Assembly (NCBI GenBank): GCA_030156305.1
Contig: JASGMZ010000013.1
Coordinates: forward strand, 1 to 26,605
DNA from: Bacteroidales bacterium
GTDB taxonomy: Bacteria > Bacteroidota > Bacteroidia > Bacteroidales > UBA12077
Reading direction: 5' to 3'
Length of the DNA stretch: 26,605 nucleotides
A program made the translations under genes and the position numbers. Below the pieces are notes generated by a model. It searched no databases. It had not been told where the DNA came from and saw only the letters and a list, made by a program, of their open reading frames with translations. Positions within the stretch are counted from its first letter, which is position 1, and each line of letters opens with the position of its first letter. Below are positions 16,477 to 25,413 of the stretch, piece after piece.

Positions 16477-17835
16477 ATGGCTACGATTGAACTTGACCAA
16501 AGTTACGAAACCCCAGTATCGCGATACCAAAGAGGGAAATTCTCAATCCGTTATGGGTATTCTAGAGCGAATGATTCAATTGTCGCGAATCTCCGAGGAG
16601 AAGATTATCTTGTGTTCAAGGTAGAAGCAAAACGATTGGCTTTCGCAGTTTGCGATGGCGTTGGCAGTTCCTTTTTTGGAGGGCTGGCTTCACAAATATT
16701 AGGCGAGTGCATTATTGAATGGTTGTGGAATCCACAAACACGAAATTTTTTTCGTTCTCATCAAGATGTTCAACTAAGCATTAATCAACTTATTACGACT
16801 CTAAACGCAGAGACAAATAGAGCTAAGCAATTGGTCGCAATTGAAGATCCTTATAAAGAGCCTAATCGATATCTTCGCACGGCTTACATTGAAAAACTAA
16901 AGAAAGCGGGAAGTCAATCCAACTTTGTCTGTGGATATATTGAGGTAGACCAAGAGAATGCAAACGAAGGCGAGCTTTGGTTATTTTGGTTGGGCGACGC
17001 GCGGATGGAATTATGGAATGGCCAACAAGAACTGTCTAGTCGATTGAATGCTGACTGGCTCAGGGAACAAGCCTGGTCATCATCCTATGGCATATTAGGT
17101 GACGTCCACGGGTTCCACACTGATTTGTGTGAAGTTAGCCACGTGATCGCATATTCAGATGGACTGTTACCCAACGCAAGAGAAATCACTCCAGCTATTG
17201 AAACAGTCCGTTTGGAGGAAATAATTAAGGAGAGCAAACAGTCTGCGCATAGTGATGATATTTCCTATTTGGAAATTTCTCTAAATAGGGATAAGGCTAA
17301 TTTAAAGGATGATTTGGTTCCTTTGCTGCGGCAAATTGCGGTCCCTGGGGATAAAGCCACGATAATGGAACTGGATGATGCTGATGAAACCATAACTATG
17401 AAGTTTGATGATGTGCCAGTTGAAACAGAGGAACCATCCGTGGAAATCGATCGTAATTCTTCAGAAACTGAGAATCCACCTGAGAAGAAAAAAAGCAGAA
17501 TAATCCCAATTTTATTTTACATATTATCGGGTTTTCTAATTCTATCTGCTCTTATTTTGGGTTTTTTTATTGGATTTAACATTCGAACTCCAGAACAGGT
17601 CCCTACTCCTTTACCAACAGAACCGACCGTGATCCAGCAAGACCTTTTGCCTCTACCCATGGTTGAAAATTCAACATCGATAGTAGAACCCGAAATAACG
17701 CAGCCAATTAACAAACCAGAAGATGATAACCAAAATACTCTTCCGCAACTACCTCGGATAGATAATCTAAATTCTACAAACTCAACCCCGATTCCGGTGG
17801 AGACTGAAAATATATTGCCAACGATTAAACCCTAA
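16477..17835 (+). CDS. Membrane-anchored PP2C-type Ser/Thr phosphatase
   Basis: It is 452 residues. The cytosolic PP2C domain (about 20-270) has AVCDGVGSSFFGG (metal-ligand Asp60), LFWLGDARMELW (Asp174), AYSDGLLP (Asp228) and SDDISYLEI (Asp260/261). A candidate first Asp is in RANDS (Asp33). An acidic linker leads to KKKSR and one TM helix (about 342-368). The remaining 85 residues, Pro/Thr/Asn-rich (TPEQVPTPLPTEPT), should face outside. It would remove phosphate from proteins phosphorylated by the kinase at 18498. Most stand-alone bacterial PP2C proteins of this length lack an external tail. AGGATAAAG precedes the ATG. Confidence 0.85.
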   Translation: MATIELDQSYETPVSRYQRGKFSIRYGYSRANDSIVANLRGEDYLVFKVEAKRLAFAVCDGVGSSFFGGLASQILGECIIEWLWNPQTRNFFRSHQDVQLSINQLITTLNAETNRAKQLVAIEDPYKEPNRYLRTAYIEKLKKAGSQSNFVCGYIEVDQENANEGELWLFWLGDARMELWNGQQELSSRLNADWLREQAWSSSYGILGDVHGFHTDLCEVSHVIAYSDGLLPNAREITPAIETVRLEEIIKESKQSAHSDDISYLEISLNRDKANLKDDLVPLLRQIAVPGDKATIMELDDADETITMKFDDVPVETEEPSVEIDRNSSETENPPEKKKSRIIPILFYILSGFLILSALILGFFIGFNIRTPEQVPTPLPTEPTVIQQDLLPLPMVENSTSIVEPEITQPINKPEDDNQNTLPQLPRIDNLNSTNSTPIPVETENILPTIKP

Positions 17836-17874
17836 TATTAAATTACAGAATAGGAATATGGAGGTTATTACTCA

Positions 17875-18495
17875 ATGTTGAAACAAGGATTACCACCTGA
17901 ACATACTCGCCAAAAGAAAACCATGGTGTATTTAGGGATTCTCATTGTAATCGGATTACTAATAGCATTTCTCCTTCTTAAAAGTGAAGATTTTTTTACG
18001 CAAATAAAAAAGGATATCGAGGAAGACTATGGGCTAGGAGTGCTCAACGCGATTGTTATTATGTTCATGGTCATGCCAATTAGCATTGTGCAGACTTTTA
18101 TTCTAAAGGATAGAATAACTGCTTCCAAGATCATTAAATTTATTCTCTCGGCTGCAATTGGCGGCTTGGTAAGTGGATTTATTGCGGGGAAGGTCCTCAA
18201 TAATTTTGAAACTCTATTAGATTTTAAATATGGCTTGCTCATGGGAGCCCTCATCGGGACGATTCTGGGAATAATCAGTGCGATTGGACAGAATGCGATC
18301 ATGAAGAATAAAGATGAAAGAAAAAGATGGTTCTATTACAGTTGTTTAAGCAATATGGCCGTGTGGTCTATCGGTTTTGCGATTTCTTGGATTAAACCCA
18401 GTATAAAGATGACAGCGCTAAGTGTTATCTTTATTATGGCAATCAGTGGAATTGCTTTGTCTATTTTTCTTCCCAATACAGATATTGAATTCTAG
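17875..18495 (+). CDS. Six-TM membrane protein of unknown function
   Basis: It is 206 residues. Hydrophobic helices are seen near residues 17-38, 53-77, 88-108, 118-140, 153-172 and 178-200. Helices 3 and 4 are glycine-rich (AAIGGLVSGFIAG, MGALIGTILGIISA). I recognise no family. It has a strong GGAGG site 10 bases before the ATG and ends 2 bases before the kinase gene, so the two are probably co-translated. In an ESX-like system that lacks visible EccB, EccD and EccE, it is a candidate membrane-channel or scaffold component. That is inference from position only. Confidence 0.75.
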   Translation: MLKQGLPPEHTRQKKTMVYLGILIVIGLLIAFLLLKSEDFFTQIKKDIEEDYGLGVLNAIVIMFMVMPISIVQTFILKDRITASKIIKFILSAAIGGLVSGFIAGKVLNNFETLLDFKYGLLMGALIGTILGIISAIGQNAIMKNKDERKRWFYYSCLSNMAVWSIGFAISWIKPSIKMTALSVIFIMAISGIALSIFLPNTDIEF

Positions 18496-18497
18496 CA

Positions 18498-20546
18498 ATG
18501 AGTTTCTTCGAAAACCCAATTAAGCCCGGTGATAGCTTTGAGCTAAATGGTAATGCTTATGTTTTTCCTCTCGGAAAGTTTAACGGTGTGCCATATGAGG
18601 TTGGAAAGGCAGCTAGAGTCTATCAGGTTATCAGAAACGACACGTCTTTATATGCATTAAAGGTTTTCTTTAAAGAATACCAAAATTTTTCTATTATTGA
18701 TATTAATAGACCATTCAAAGATTTTTTAGATTTACCGGGTCTGAAAGTGGCAGAAAGAGTAGTCATCACCACTGATGATCAAGAAGTACTGAATCGTTAT
18801 CCGCAATTCCGTGATGCAGTTCTAATGCCGTGGGTAGCGGGGAAAAGCTGGCAGAATTTTATAATAGATAGAGAAGAAGTTGAATTTTTCGACGGTCTAA
18901 ATCTCTCCCGAGAATTGGCTCAAATATTCACGGAATTTGAGAAAAGGCATTTGGCTCATTGTGATTTATCGAACGGCAATTTTGTATTTTCGCCGGATTT
19001 TTCAAATGTCGAACTGGTCGACATTGAGGAAATGTATGGGGATGGATTTACCCCACCTTCTCCATTGCCGGTTGGAACAGAAGGCTATGCTCCTCTAAGA
19101 GTTGTTGAAAATGGTTATTATGGACTGGATGCTGATCGGCTCTCCCTTAGTATTCTAATCGTTGAGATTCTGTGTTGGCAGTTTGAAGAAGTTCGCCAGG
19201 CGCGTGAACCCAATTCTTTGTTTGCTTCAGATGAGTTTGGATACCTTTCAAAGCGCTATAAACTAGTAATCGATAAACTTTCAACTCTCCCGGAAGCCGA
19301 TGGAGTTAATAAGGAGAAAATCCTCCAGTTATTTAACCAGGCCTGGTTCTCCAGATGGAAGGATTACGATCAAAAAATTGAACATTCCAATATCAAGGAT
19401 ATGTATAGCGAGTGTCCATTGGCTTCAGATTGGTTGGATGCTCTTGGAAAACGGCCCGATGGGGTAGGAGATCCAATATTAGAAGTTTCTGATACAAAAA
19501 TCGATTTTGGGACGATTGACTTTAATAAAGAAACAAAAATAAGTCGTTCAATCAATATTAAAAACATTGGCACTGGCACGCTTTTAGGGGAAATCATTCC
19601 ACAGCCTTGGATTGTTGTTTCACCATCACTCAGTTTTGCGCTTCCAGCGAAAAAGGAATTATCTATTGATGTAAAACTTCGCTCGAATGGGAGCGAATTT
19701 GAAAAAAAAGGTCAATATCGATTTCCTAAAGGGCTGGTAGTTTCTACTAATGGCGGTACAAAAGTTATCAGTATCCGTTTCCGAAAATTAAAAACAGATT
19801 TATGGAAGTGGATTGCAGTTGGACTTGCTTGTTTGGCACTAGCCATCCCATTATTACGACAAATCCCTATTGGTCCCCCAAGAGCTACATTAACGCCGAT
19901 ATCCATAAAAAGATCATATACGCCAACAGCGAAACCCACAGTAAAACCTACGCCTGTAACAATGGTGAGAAACTACCTGGATAACGCAAGGATATCAATT
20001 TTTGATGAATTCGATACAGATAAGGGTTGGTTGTTAAGTGCAGGAACAATTGAAAATGGAATTTTAAAAATCAAAGGAAATGATTGGAATGGACCGGACA
20101 GGAAAGGCAGTTTCTATGAGGGGAATGGTATTGTCGTAAAATTTAGGTTTACTAACGAAGGTGATTTCGAGGTATTTTTTGATAATGGGGAATTTTCCAC
20201 TTCCTCCTACCGGCGACTTGGAATTTATATTAATGATTCCAAACCTTCTACAAATATTTGGATTGGCGATAATCTATCCTACACGGATACATTTACAGGT
20301 AATTTGAAAATGGAACCAGGTAAATGGTATTGCTTGTTGATGGCAATCGGTGAGGAAGGGGAATTTTTAGTTGTGATTTGGGATCCTAGTAATTTGACTC
20401 AAAAATTGATTTATCACTACACATTAACGAGCCAAATATGGTCTGATAAGACATGGGGATTTCGGATTGGGGCTAATGCAGGCACTATTTATTTTGATGA
20501 TTTTGAAAGAATTGTCTTTAGCAATTTTAGTGATGATTATCAATAA
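18498..20546 (+). CDS. Bitopic protein kinase with external LamG-like domain
   Basis: It is 682 residues. The kinase-like domain (about 17-310) has a beta-3 Lys55 (LYALKVFF), catalytic loop HLAHCDLSNGN (Asp156, Asn161), and ELVDIEEMYG in place of DFG with Asp175 kept. An APE-like GYAPLR and helix F Asp (LDADRLSLS) follow. Catalysis therefore looks possible, although the glycine loop is poor. Residues 325-428 are an Ig-like beta domain (DFGTIDFNKETKI). One TM helix lies at 433-453, then a Thr/Pro linker, then a jelly-roll/LamG-like domain (about 497-675) ending IYFDDFERIVF. The layout recalls EssB/YukC, whose cytosolic domain is an inactive kinase fold. It may be the opposed partner of the PP2C or a structural analogue of EssB. 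Confidence 0.8.
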   Translation: MSFFENPIKPGDSFELNGNAYVFPLGKFNGVPYEVGKAARVYQVIRNDTSLYALKVFFKEYQNFSIIDINRPFKDFLDLPGLKVAERVVITTDDQEVLNRYPQFRDAVLMPWVAGKSWQNFIIDREEVEFFDGLNLSRELAQIFTEFEKRHLAHCDLSNGNFVFSPDFSNVELVDIEEMYGDGFTPPSPLPVGTEGYAPLRVVENGYYGLDADRLSLSILIVEILCWQFEEVRQAREPNSLFASDEFGYLSKRYKLVIDKLSTLPEADGVNKEKILQLFNQAWFSRWKDYDQKIEHSNIKDMYSECPLASDWLDALGKRPDGVGDPILEVSDTKIDFGTIDFNKETKISRSINIKNIGTGTLLGEIIPQPWIVVSPSLSFALPAKKELSIDVKLRSNGSEFEKKGQYRFPKGLVVSTNGGTKVISIRFRKLKTDLWKWIAVGLACLALAIPLLRQIPIGPPRATLTPISIKRSYTPTAKPTVKPTPVTMVRNYLDNARISIFDEFDTDKGWLLSAGTIENGILKIKGNDWNGPDRKGSFYEGNGIVVKFRFTNEGDFEVFFDNGEFSTSSYRRLGIYINDSKPSTNIWIGDNLSYTDTFTGNLKMEPGKWYCLLMAIGEEGEFLVVIWDPSNLTQKLIYHYTLTSQIWSDKTWGFRIGANAGTIYFDDFERIVFSNFSDDYQ

Positions 20547-20782
20547 ATTAGTCTGATATTTCTTAAATATTAAAGTTATAAAAAAATCATGTTACCCAGT
20601 GCAATTCATGTAAAATTGCGTTGTGGTAGGGTGAAACAAATGGAGTAAACAGGCTCTCGTTATCTAATAAATACATTTTACTATTATGAACACTCTATAG
20701 ACTCTCTCTAAATAGTCTCTTAGTTATTAAATTTATTAAAGATTGTAATATTTAGAGCATAGGATTATTGGAACTTAATAAA

Positions 20783-20850
20783 CCGCCATATCTGGGTAAA
20801 ACGGCATAATATTCACATAAAGGACCATATCTGGGGGAAAAAGTAGTCCT
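20783..20850 (+). repeat. Two copies of CCATATCTGGG in hairpin-like settings
   Basis: CCATATCTGGG occurs at 20786-20796 and 20825-20835, 39 bases apart, each followed by an A-rich run. The second lies between AAGGAC (20820-20825) and GTCCTT (20846-20851), a 6-base inverted repeat. The first is flanked by a shorter CCG/CGG pair. It could be an operator pair or the end of a decayed mobile element; nothing more can be said. Confidence 0.45.
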
Positions 20851-20860
20851 TATTAAATCA

Positions 20861-20907
20861 TAGGACTCATAAGCCCTTGGTCGTGAGTTGAAATCTCAAC
20901 CTCGCCA
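20861..20907 (+). pseudogene. Degenerate tRNA 3' half, CAT anticodon (Ile2-like)
   Basis: The register matches a tRNA 3' half: loop CTCATAA (CAT), 3' strand GCCCT, variable TGGTC, T-stem GTGAG, T-loop TTGAAAT, CTCAA, a seven-base acceptor strand CCTCGCC, and A73. Four of five T-stem pairs form; the anticodon stem keeps two, and the T-loop has lost its invariant C. ACTCATAA, CCCTTGGTCG and the T-arm order resemble tRNA-Ile with a CAT anticodon. The 5' half is absent. It lies on the far side of the type VII locus from the similar half at 5139. Confidence 0.4.
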
Positions 20908-20968
20908 TATATTTAATTAAGCTGGCAGATTATCCAAACCCTACAAGACGCTCGATTACCAACTTAGG

Positions 20969-21038
20969 TGCACCTTACGTGAGAGGTGTGGAGATGCTTG
21001 AAGAAAGACAGCGACAAGCTGTCATCACGAAGGGTGCA
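20969..21038 (+). other. Nested inverted repeat, possible structured RNA
   Basis: TGCACCTTACGTGA (20969-20982) pairs imperfectly with TCACGAAGGGTGCA (21025-21038), 12 of 14 positions. Inside it, GACAGC (21007-21012) and GCTGTC (21018-21023) form a perfect 6-base stem around GACAA. This would give a 70-base two-hairpin RNA in otherwise empty DNA. A 68-codon open frame overlaps it but has no coding signature. It matches no RNA family that I know. Confidence 0.4.
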
Positions 21039-21879
21039 TCCTCGCCATTTATTCTGCAAATGCAGGGAGAAGAATATCTTTACTGTAAGATATGGGGTAA
21101 AAATGAGGCAAAAATGAACGAGAACCGTGGACTTGGTGTTTTGCCCCTTGTTTATGGGTTGGATTGCTTTCTCTATCTAAATTAGATAATCCGACCGGAG
21201 TTTAAAAAGAAGAATTCAAAAAACTGACAGCTCCAATTCATCTGGGCGTTTCTGGATAATTAGGCTAGTTTACCCTACAATTGAATAAACTTTAATTACA
21301 AGGGACTAATTTCCTACTTTTGCCAAATCCTGTTGAATCCACAACCAGGTAATCTCTCATCTGGAGCTGGGTATTGCCTACAGCAACTTTTGCGCCGTAC
21401 ATTTTTTTGCCCATTTTCTATGCAATTTCTCATTTCATCATCTTTAATGCATATATTTATACTAGTAAGAAGTTTCTTCCCAATTTAATTCAATTATTTT
21501 GAATGTCGTCATTGCAATAGTATTCCTGGTTGTGGGCATTCTTGCTAGAAAAAGATTGGTGAGGGAAGCAACTTTAATAATTTGGATATGTACTTAATTA
21601 TGATAATGTTTGTATTAATTTCGATAATAATAGGAAGTCTTCGAGAAGAAAATTTGCTAGAAAAACATCTTCTTATACGTATCGTAATTTTATTGTTAGG
21701 ATCACCTATAGTGTATTCTCAAGATGATAATAAACGGCTAACTGACGATAAAAATCCGTTTGTTAGATTTTTTGGCAAACTTAAATTTAACAGGATTGAT
21801 ATTCTTTTATAATATAATTTTTAGGTTTATAGAAATGACATTGACCATCGATTTGTTAGAGAAGATATTTTGAGGAATA
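21039..21879. other. Gene-poor stretch before the dlt-like operon
   Basis: No convincing gene is seen. Short open frames exist: a hydrophobic 76-codon one at 21582-21812 with no good start signal, and a 40-codon minus-strand one (21292-21414) beginning MGKKMYGAKVAVG whose upstream context shows a stop. Both are too short and isolated to call. GAGGAATA just before 21880 is the ribosome binding site of the next gene. Confidence 0.4.
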
Positions 21880-23412
21880 ATGATAGTTAATACTGTTGAA
21901 TATTTAGAAATCACTGCAAAAAAGAACCCAGAAAATATTGCATTCTATGATGAAGATAGCCAAATCACATTTGAACAATTACGCGATACTTCAAAGCGGG
22001 TGGGCTCAAAAATTATTCAATTGTTGGATGGAGTTCGGAATGTTCCAGTTGCGATATTAACTGATCGAAATATTAAGAGCATAATCTCTTACTTTGGTGT
22101 TTTATATAGTGGAAATTTCTATGTTCCGATTAATAAGGCGTTCCCAGTACATAGAATTAAAAAGATATTAGAAATATTAAATCCAAAGATCATAATCTAT
22201 TTAAGCGACGATGATTTTGATGTTATCAGGAAATTAGATTTTGAAGGAAAGTCAATTAATTTAAACAACGCACTTGATACGGAAATTGATGAGGACAGGA
22301 TCAGGACTACGGTGGAGAAAATGATCGATACGGATCCTATGTACGCAGTATTTACATCGGGTTCTACCGGAACTCCAAAATGTGTGTTACTCAGTCATCG
22401 CTCCGTTATTGATATTGTTGAACAGTTTTCCTTGATTTTCGATTTAACTTCCGAAACAGTTTTTGGGAATGTGGCTCCATTAGATTATAGTGGATCAACA
22501 AAAGATATTTACATTACCATTCGAAATGGCGGAAAAGCTCATATTATTCCCAAATCTTATTTTTCCTTTCCAAAAAAGTTACTCCAATACCTGGACATTA
22601 ATAAGATCAATACATTAAATACGCCAGTGTCTGCACTAAGAATATTAGCAAACTATAAAGCCTTTGATACAGTTAGACCAAGCAGTCTGAGTAAATTTTT
22701 GTTTTTTGGTGAGTTGATGCCTGTAAAAATGTTAAATTACTTTCAATATCATTACCCAGACGCACTTTTTGTTAACTTATATGGATCAACAGAAAAAACT
22801 TGTTTGGCGTATTTTATTGTAAATAGGCATTTTACAGAGAAAGAGAGTCTACCAATTGGAGTTCCATTTAGAAATACAAATATAATATTGCTTAATGATC
22901 AAGACCAAATACTTGAAAATGAAGATGAAATTGGTGAGATCTGTATCAGAGGGGCGTTTGCTTTGGGTTATTACAATGATATTCAGAGTTCAGAGAAAAC
23001 CTTCAGTAGAAATCCAGTTAATTTACAGTACCAAGAGAAAATATTTAGAACCGGGGATTTGGGGAAATTTAACTCAAATGGTGAATTGATATTAGTTTCA
23101 AGAATGGATTCGCAAGTAAAACATTGGGGCTATCGTATCGAGCTTGGAGAAATCGAAATTGCTGTAAACTCTATAGATTTTGTTGACTTTGCTTTTTGTA
23201 AATTTGATGCTGAGAAAGATAAAATCGTATTGTTTTATCAATCAGGTTTTGAAAAGGATAAAGAATTACTTGTTTTATTGCGTAATCAATTTCCCCAATA
23301 TATGCTACCAAATCAGGTGATACATTATGTAAAATTTCCTCTAAAAAATAATATGAAAATCGATAGAATAAAAATATGGGAAAAGTATCTTAAAAACCTA
23401 AATACAGAATGA
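21880..23412 (+). CDS. AMP-forming adenylation enzyme, DltA-like
   Basis: It is 510 residues, the usual DltA length. Core motifs are present in order: TSGSTGTPK (159-167, phosphate loop), YGSTE (301-305), RTGDLGKF (390-397), the hinge RMDSQVKHWGYRIELGEIE, and near the C-terminus NNMKIDR with catalytic Lys493. These enzymes adenylate an amino or carboxylic acid and transfer it to the phosphopantetheine of a carrier protein. The next gene is such a carrier, followed by an MBOAT protein, so DltA-like action (D-alanine in classical systems) is likely. The actual substrate cannot be read from the sequence. It is more AT-rich than the RHS core. Confidence 0.85.
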   Translation: MIVNTVEYLEITAKKNPENIAFYDEDSQITFEQLRDTSKRVGSKIIQLLDGVRNVPVAILTDRNIKSIISYFGVLYSGNFYVPINKAFPVHRIKKILEILNPKIIIYLSDDDFDVIRKLDFEGKSINLNNALDTEIDEDRIRTTVEKMIDTDPMYAVFTSGSTGTPKCVLLSHRSVIDIVEQFSLIFDLTSETVFGNVAPLDYSGSTKDIYITIRNGGKAHIIPKSYFSFPKKLLQYLDINKINTLNTPVSALRILANYKAFDTVRPSSLSKFLFFGELMPVKMLNYFQYHYPDALFVNLYGSTEKTCLAYFIVNRHFTEKESLPIGVPFRNTNIILLNDQDQILENEDEIGEICIRGAFALGYYNDIQSSEKTFSRNPVNLQYQEKIFRTGDLGKFNSNGELILVSRMDSQVKHWGYRIELGEIEIAVNSIDFVDFAFCKFDAEKDKIVLFYQSGFEKDKELLVLLRNQFPQYMLPNQVIHYVKFPLKNNMKIDRIKIWEKYLKNLNTE

Positions 23413-23566
23413 TAGAATTGAGAATGTTTAAAAATCGGGTAAATGTCGACTACCTTGAATTGTGAAGTGGGATTTCAATTTAGAGGATCCTAATCAGAAA
23501 TAATTCAAATGTTTATTTTCTTTTTACCGTGTAATTTAAAAAAATGTTTAATAGAATAGGATAAAA

Positions 23567-23791
23567 ATGGAAAAGTTAATCGAAATACTTTCTAGTGTTA
23601 GACAAGATATAGATTTTCTAAATGAAAATAAACTTATTGATAATGGAATCATCGATTCGTTTGATCTGATTGCGATTGTTGGTGAATTGAATGAATTTTA
23701 TAATGTGAACATTGGAGTTGCAGAGTTAAATCCCGAGAATTTTAATTCTGCACAGGCAATTTTAAAATTGATTGAGGAATTGAAAAAATAA
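23567..23791 (+). CDS. Acyl/aminoacyl carrier protein, DltC-like
   Basis: It is 74 residues, acidic and helical. LIDNGIIDSFDLIAIVGELN carries the phosphopantetheine attachment site at Ser31 in D-S-F-D-L; DltC proteins have the similar GLLDSF. Its place between the adenylation enzyme and the MBOAT gene fixes the role as the cytosolic shuttle of the activated group. AGGA lies before the ATG. The 154-base gap after the upstream gene holds nothing that I can identify. Confidence 0.85.
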   Translation: MEKLIEILSSVRQDIDFLNENKLIDNGIIDSFDLIAIVGELNEFYNVNIGVAELNPENFNSAQAILKLIEELKK

Positions 23792-23825
23792 ACGCAAGTT
23801 TAAAAATTTCCACTTATAGAAGTAT

Positions 23826-25406
23826 ATGCAATTAACATCTACGTTATTCTTTGTATTCATTTCCATCGTTGTTATTACGTATTATCTGATAGATATTAAG
23901 TTTCAATGGATTGTTTTGTTAATTGCTAGCTACGTCTTTTATTATCTTGCAAGCCCAAAGACATTAGTATATCTAATTATCACTACGGTTTCTACGTTTA
24001 TTTGTGGCTTGATTATCCAAAGCTCAAAAACCTTCAAGAGCGGCAGCAACAATTCAATAAATATAAATCTTATTCAGAAAATTGGGCAAAAAAAGAATAT
24101 TGAGAATGTGATTATCTTAATTGCTTTTTTAATTAATTTTGGAATTTTAGCATTTTTTAAATATTATGATTCAATATTTTCCAATTTAAACTCAATTATT
24201 TTTTTGTCGCCCAAATCGGAAATTCCTTATTCGAATTTAGTATTACCACTTGGAATTTCTTTTTATACATTTCAATCGTTTGGATATTTAATTGATATAA
24301 AAAGAGGAAAAATAAAAAGTGAAAGAAACATTGCCAAATTTGCACTCTTCATTTCATTTTTTCCGCAAATCATTCAGGGTCCCATCAGTAGATACAGTGA
24401 ACTCGCAAAGCAATTTTTTGAAGAACATAAGTTTAATTATAGTTTTTTTATATATGGTTCACAATTAATGTTATGGGGATATTTTAAAAAAATTGTTATT
24501 GCAGACAAATTAGCCCCGGTTGTAAATACAGTCTTCGAAAATTTCTCCAATTATGATGGTGTTTATATTTTATTAGCTTCAATTCTCTATTCAATACAGA
24601 TATATTGTGATTTTTCCGGAGGAATAGACATTGTTAGAGGGCTCGCTGAGATATTAGGAATTAGCCTCCCAAAGAATTTTCTACGTCCCTTCCTGGCGCA
24701 ATCAGTTGAAGAATATTGGAGACGATGGCACATAACCCTTGGCGCATGGGTTAGAGAATATGTTTTCTATCCCTTATCCCTATCAAAGGGCTTGGCGAAG
24801 CTTGGTAGATTTCTCAGGAAATTCATTGGCAATTATCTGGGTAAACTAATCCCAACGTTCATATCAATGATTGTTACATTTCTGATCATTGGAATCTGGC
24901 ATGGAACTCAATGGAAGTATATTGCTTTTGGGTTGTATCACGGTTCGATAATCATATTGGAAATATTGCTAAAACCAATCTCTAATAATATATTAAGCAG
25001 AATTAATTATGATAGAGAAGTCTTTAGCTGGCATTTATTTAAAGTAAGTTTGACTTTTCTCCTGGTGAGTATTGGTAGGTATTTTGCTCGGGCAGATGGT
25101 TTTAAATATGCTCTAAGGATGCTTAAAAGAACCTTTACCAATTTTAATTTTATCAATATATTTTTTAATAAGAATGTCAATCTTGGGATTGATGGAAAAG
25201 ATGTTTTCGTAATCATCGTTTCAATTGCTATTGTCATTTTTATAGAATTATTACAAGAATCAGGAATTGGCATTCGCCAAAAATTTCAAGAACAGAACGC
25301 ACCTTTCAGATGGTTGATTTTATCAATATTGATAATTTCAATTCTGGTATTTGGTTCATATGGAATTGGTTTTAATGAAAATGATTTTATCTATAGAGGA
25401 TTCTAG
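23826..25406 (+). CDS. MBOAT family membrane acyltransferase, DltB/AlgI-like
   Basis: It is 526 residues with about 11 to 13 hydrophobic helices. The MBOAT signature is clear: FFPQIIQGPISRY, then SVEEYWRRWHITLGAWVREY (His302) and IIGIWHGTQWKY (His359, the expected catalytic His). It is longer than typical DltB (about 400) and nearer AlgI-type O-acyltransferases in size. It would pass the group from the carrier protein across the membrane to an outside acceptor. No strong ribosome binding site is visible 34 bases after the carrier gene. Confidence 0.9.
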   Translation: MQLTSTLFFVFISIVVITYYLIDIKFQWIVLLIASYVFYYLASPKTLVYLIITTVSTFICGLIIQSSKTFKSGSNNSININLIQKIGQKKNIENVIILIAFLINFGILAFFKYYDSIFSNLNSIIFLSPKSEIPYSNLVLPLGISFYTFQSFGYLIDIKRGKIKSERNIAKFALFISFFPQIIQGPISRYSELAKQFFEEHKFNYSFFIYGSQLMLWGYFKKIVIADKLAPVVNTVFENFSNYDGVYILLASILYSIQIYCDFSGGIDIVRGLAEILGISLPKNFLRPFLAQSVEEYWRRWHITLGAWVREYVFYPLSLSKGLAKLGRFLRKFIGNYLGKLIPTFISMIVTFLIIGIWHGTQWKYIAFGLYHGSIIILEILLKPISNNILSRINYDREVFSWHLFKVSLTFLLVSIGRYFARADGFKYALRMLKRTFTNFNFINIFFNKNVNLGIDGKDVFVIIVSIAIVIFIELLQESGIGIRQKFQEQNAPFRWLILSILIISILVFGSYGIGFNENDFIYRGF

Positions 25407-25413
25407 ATATTAT

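Noticed and set aside
20979..21185. A 68-codon plus-strand open frame
   Set aside because: It overlaps the nested inverted repeat, matches no family I know, and has no ribosome binding site.
21292..21414. A 40-codon minus-strand open frame beginning MGKKMYGAKVAVG
   Set aside because: It reads like protein, but a stop lies two codons upstream, no ribosome binding site is seen, and I could not assign a family.
21582..21812. A 76-codon hydrophobic plus-strand open frame
   Set aside because: Isolated, no convincing start signal, and hydrophobicity is expected by chance in AT-rich DNA; kept only as a note.
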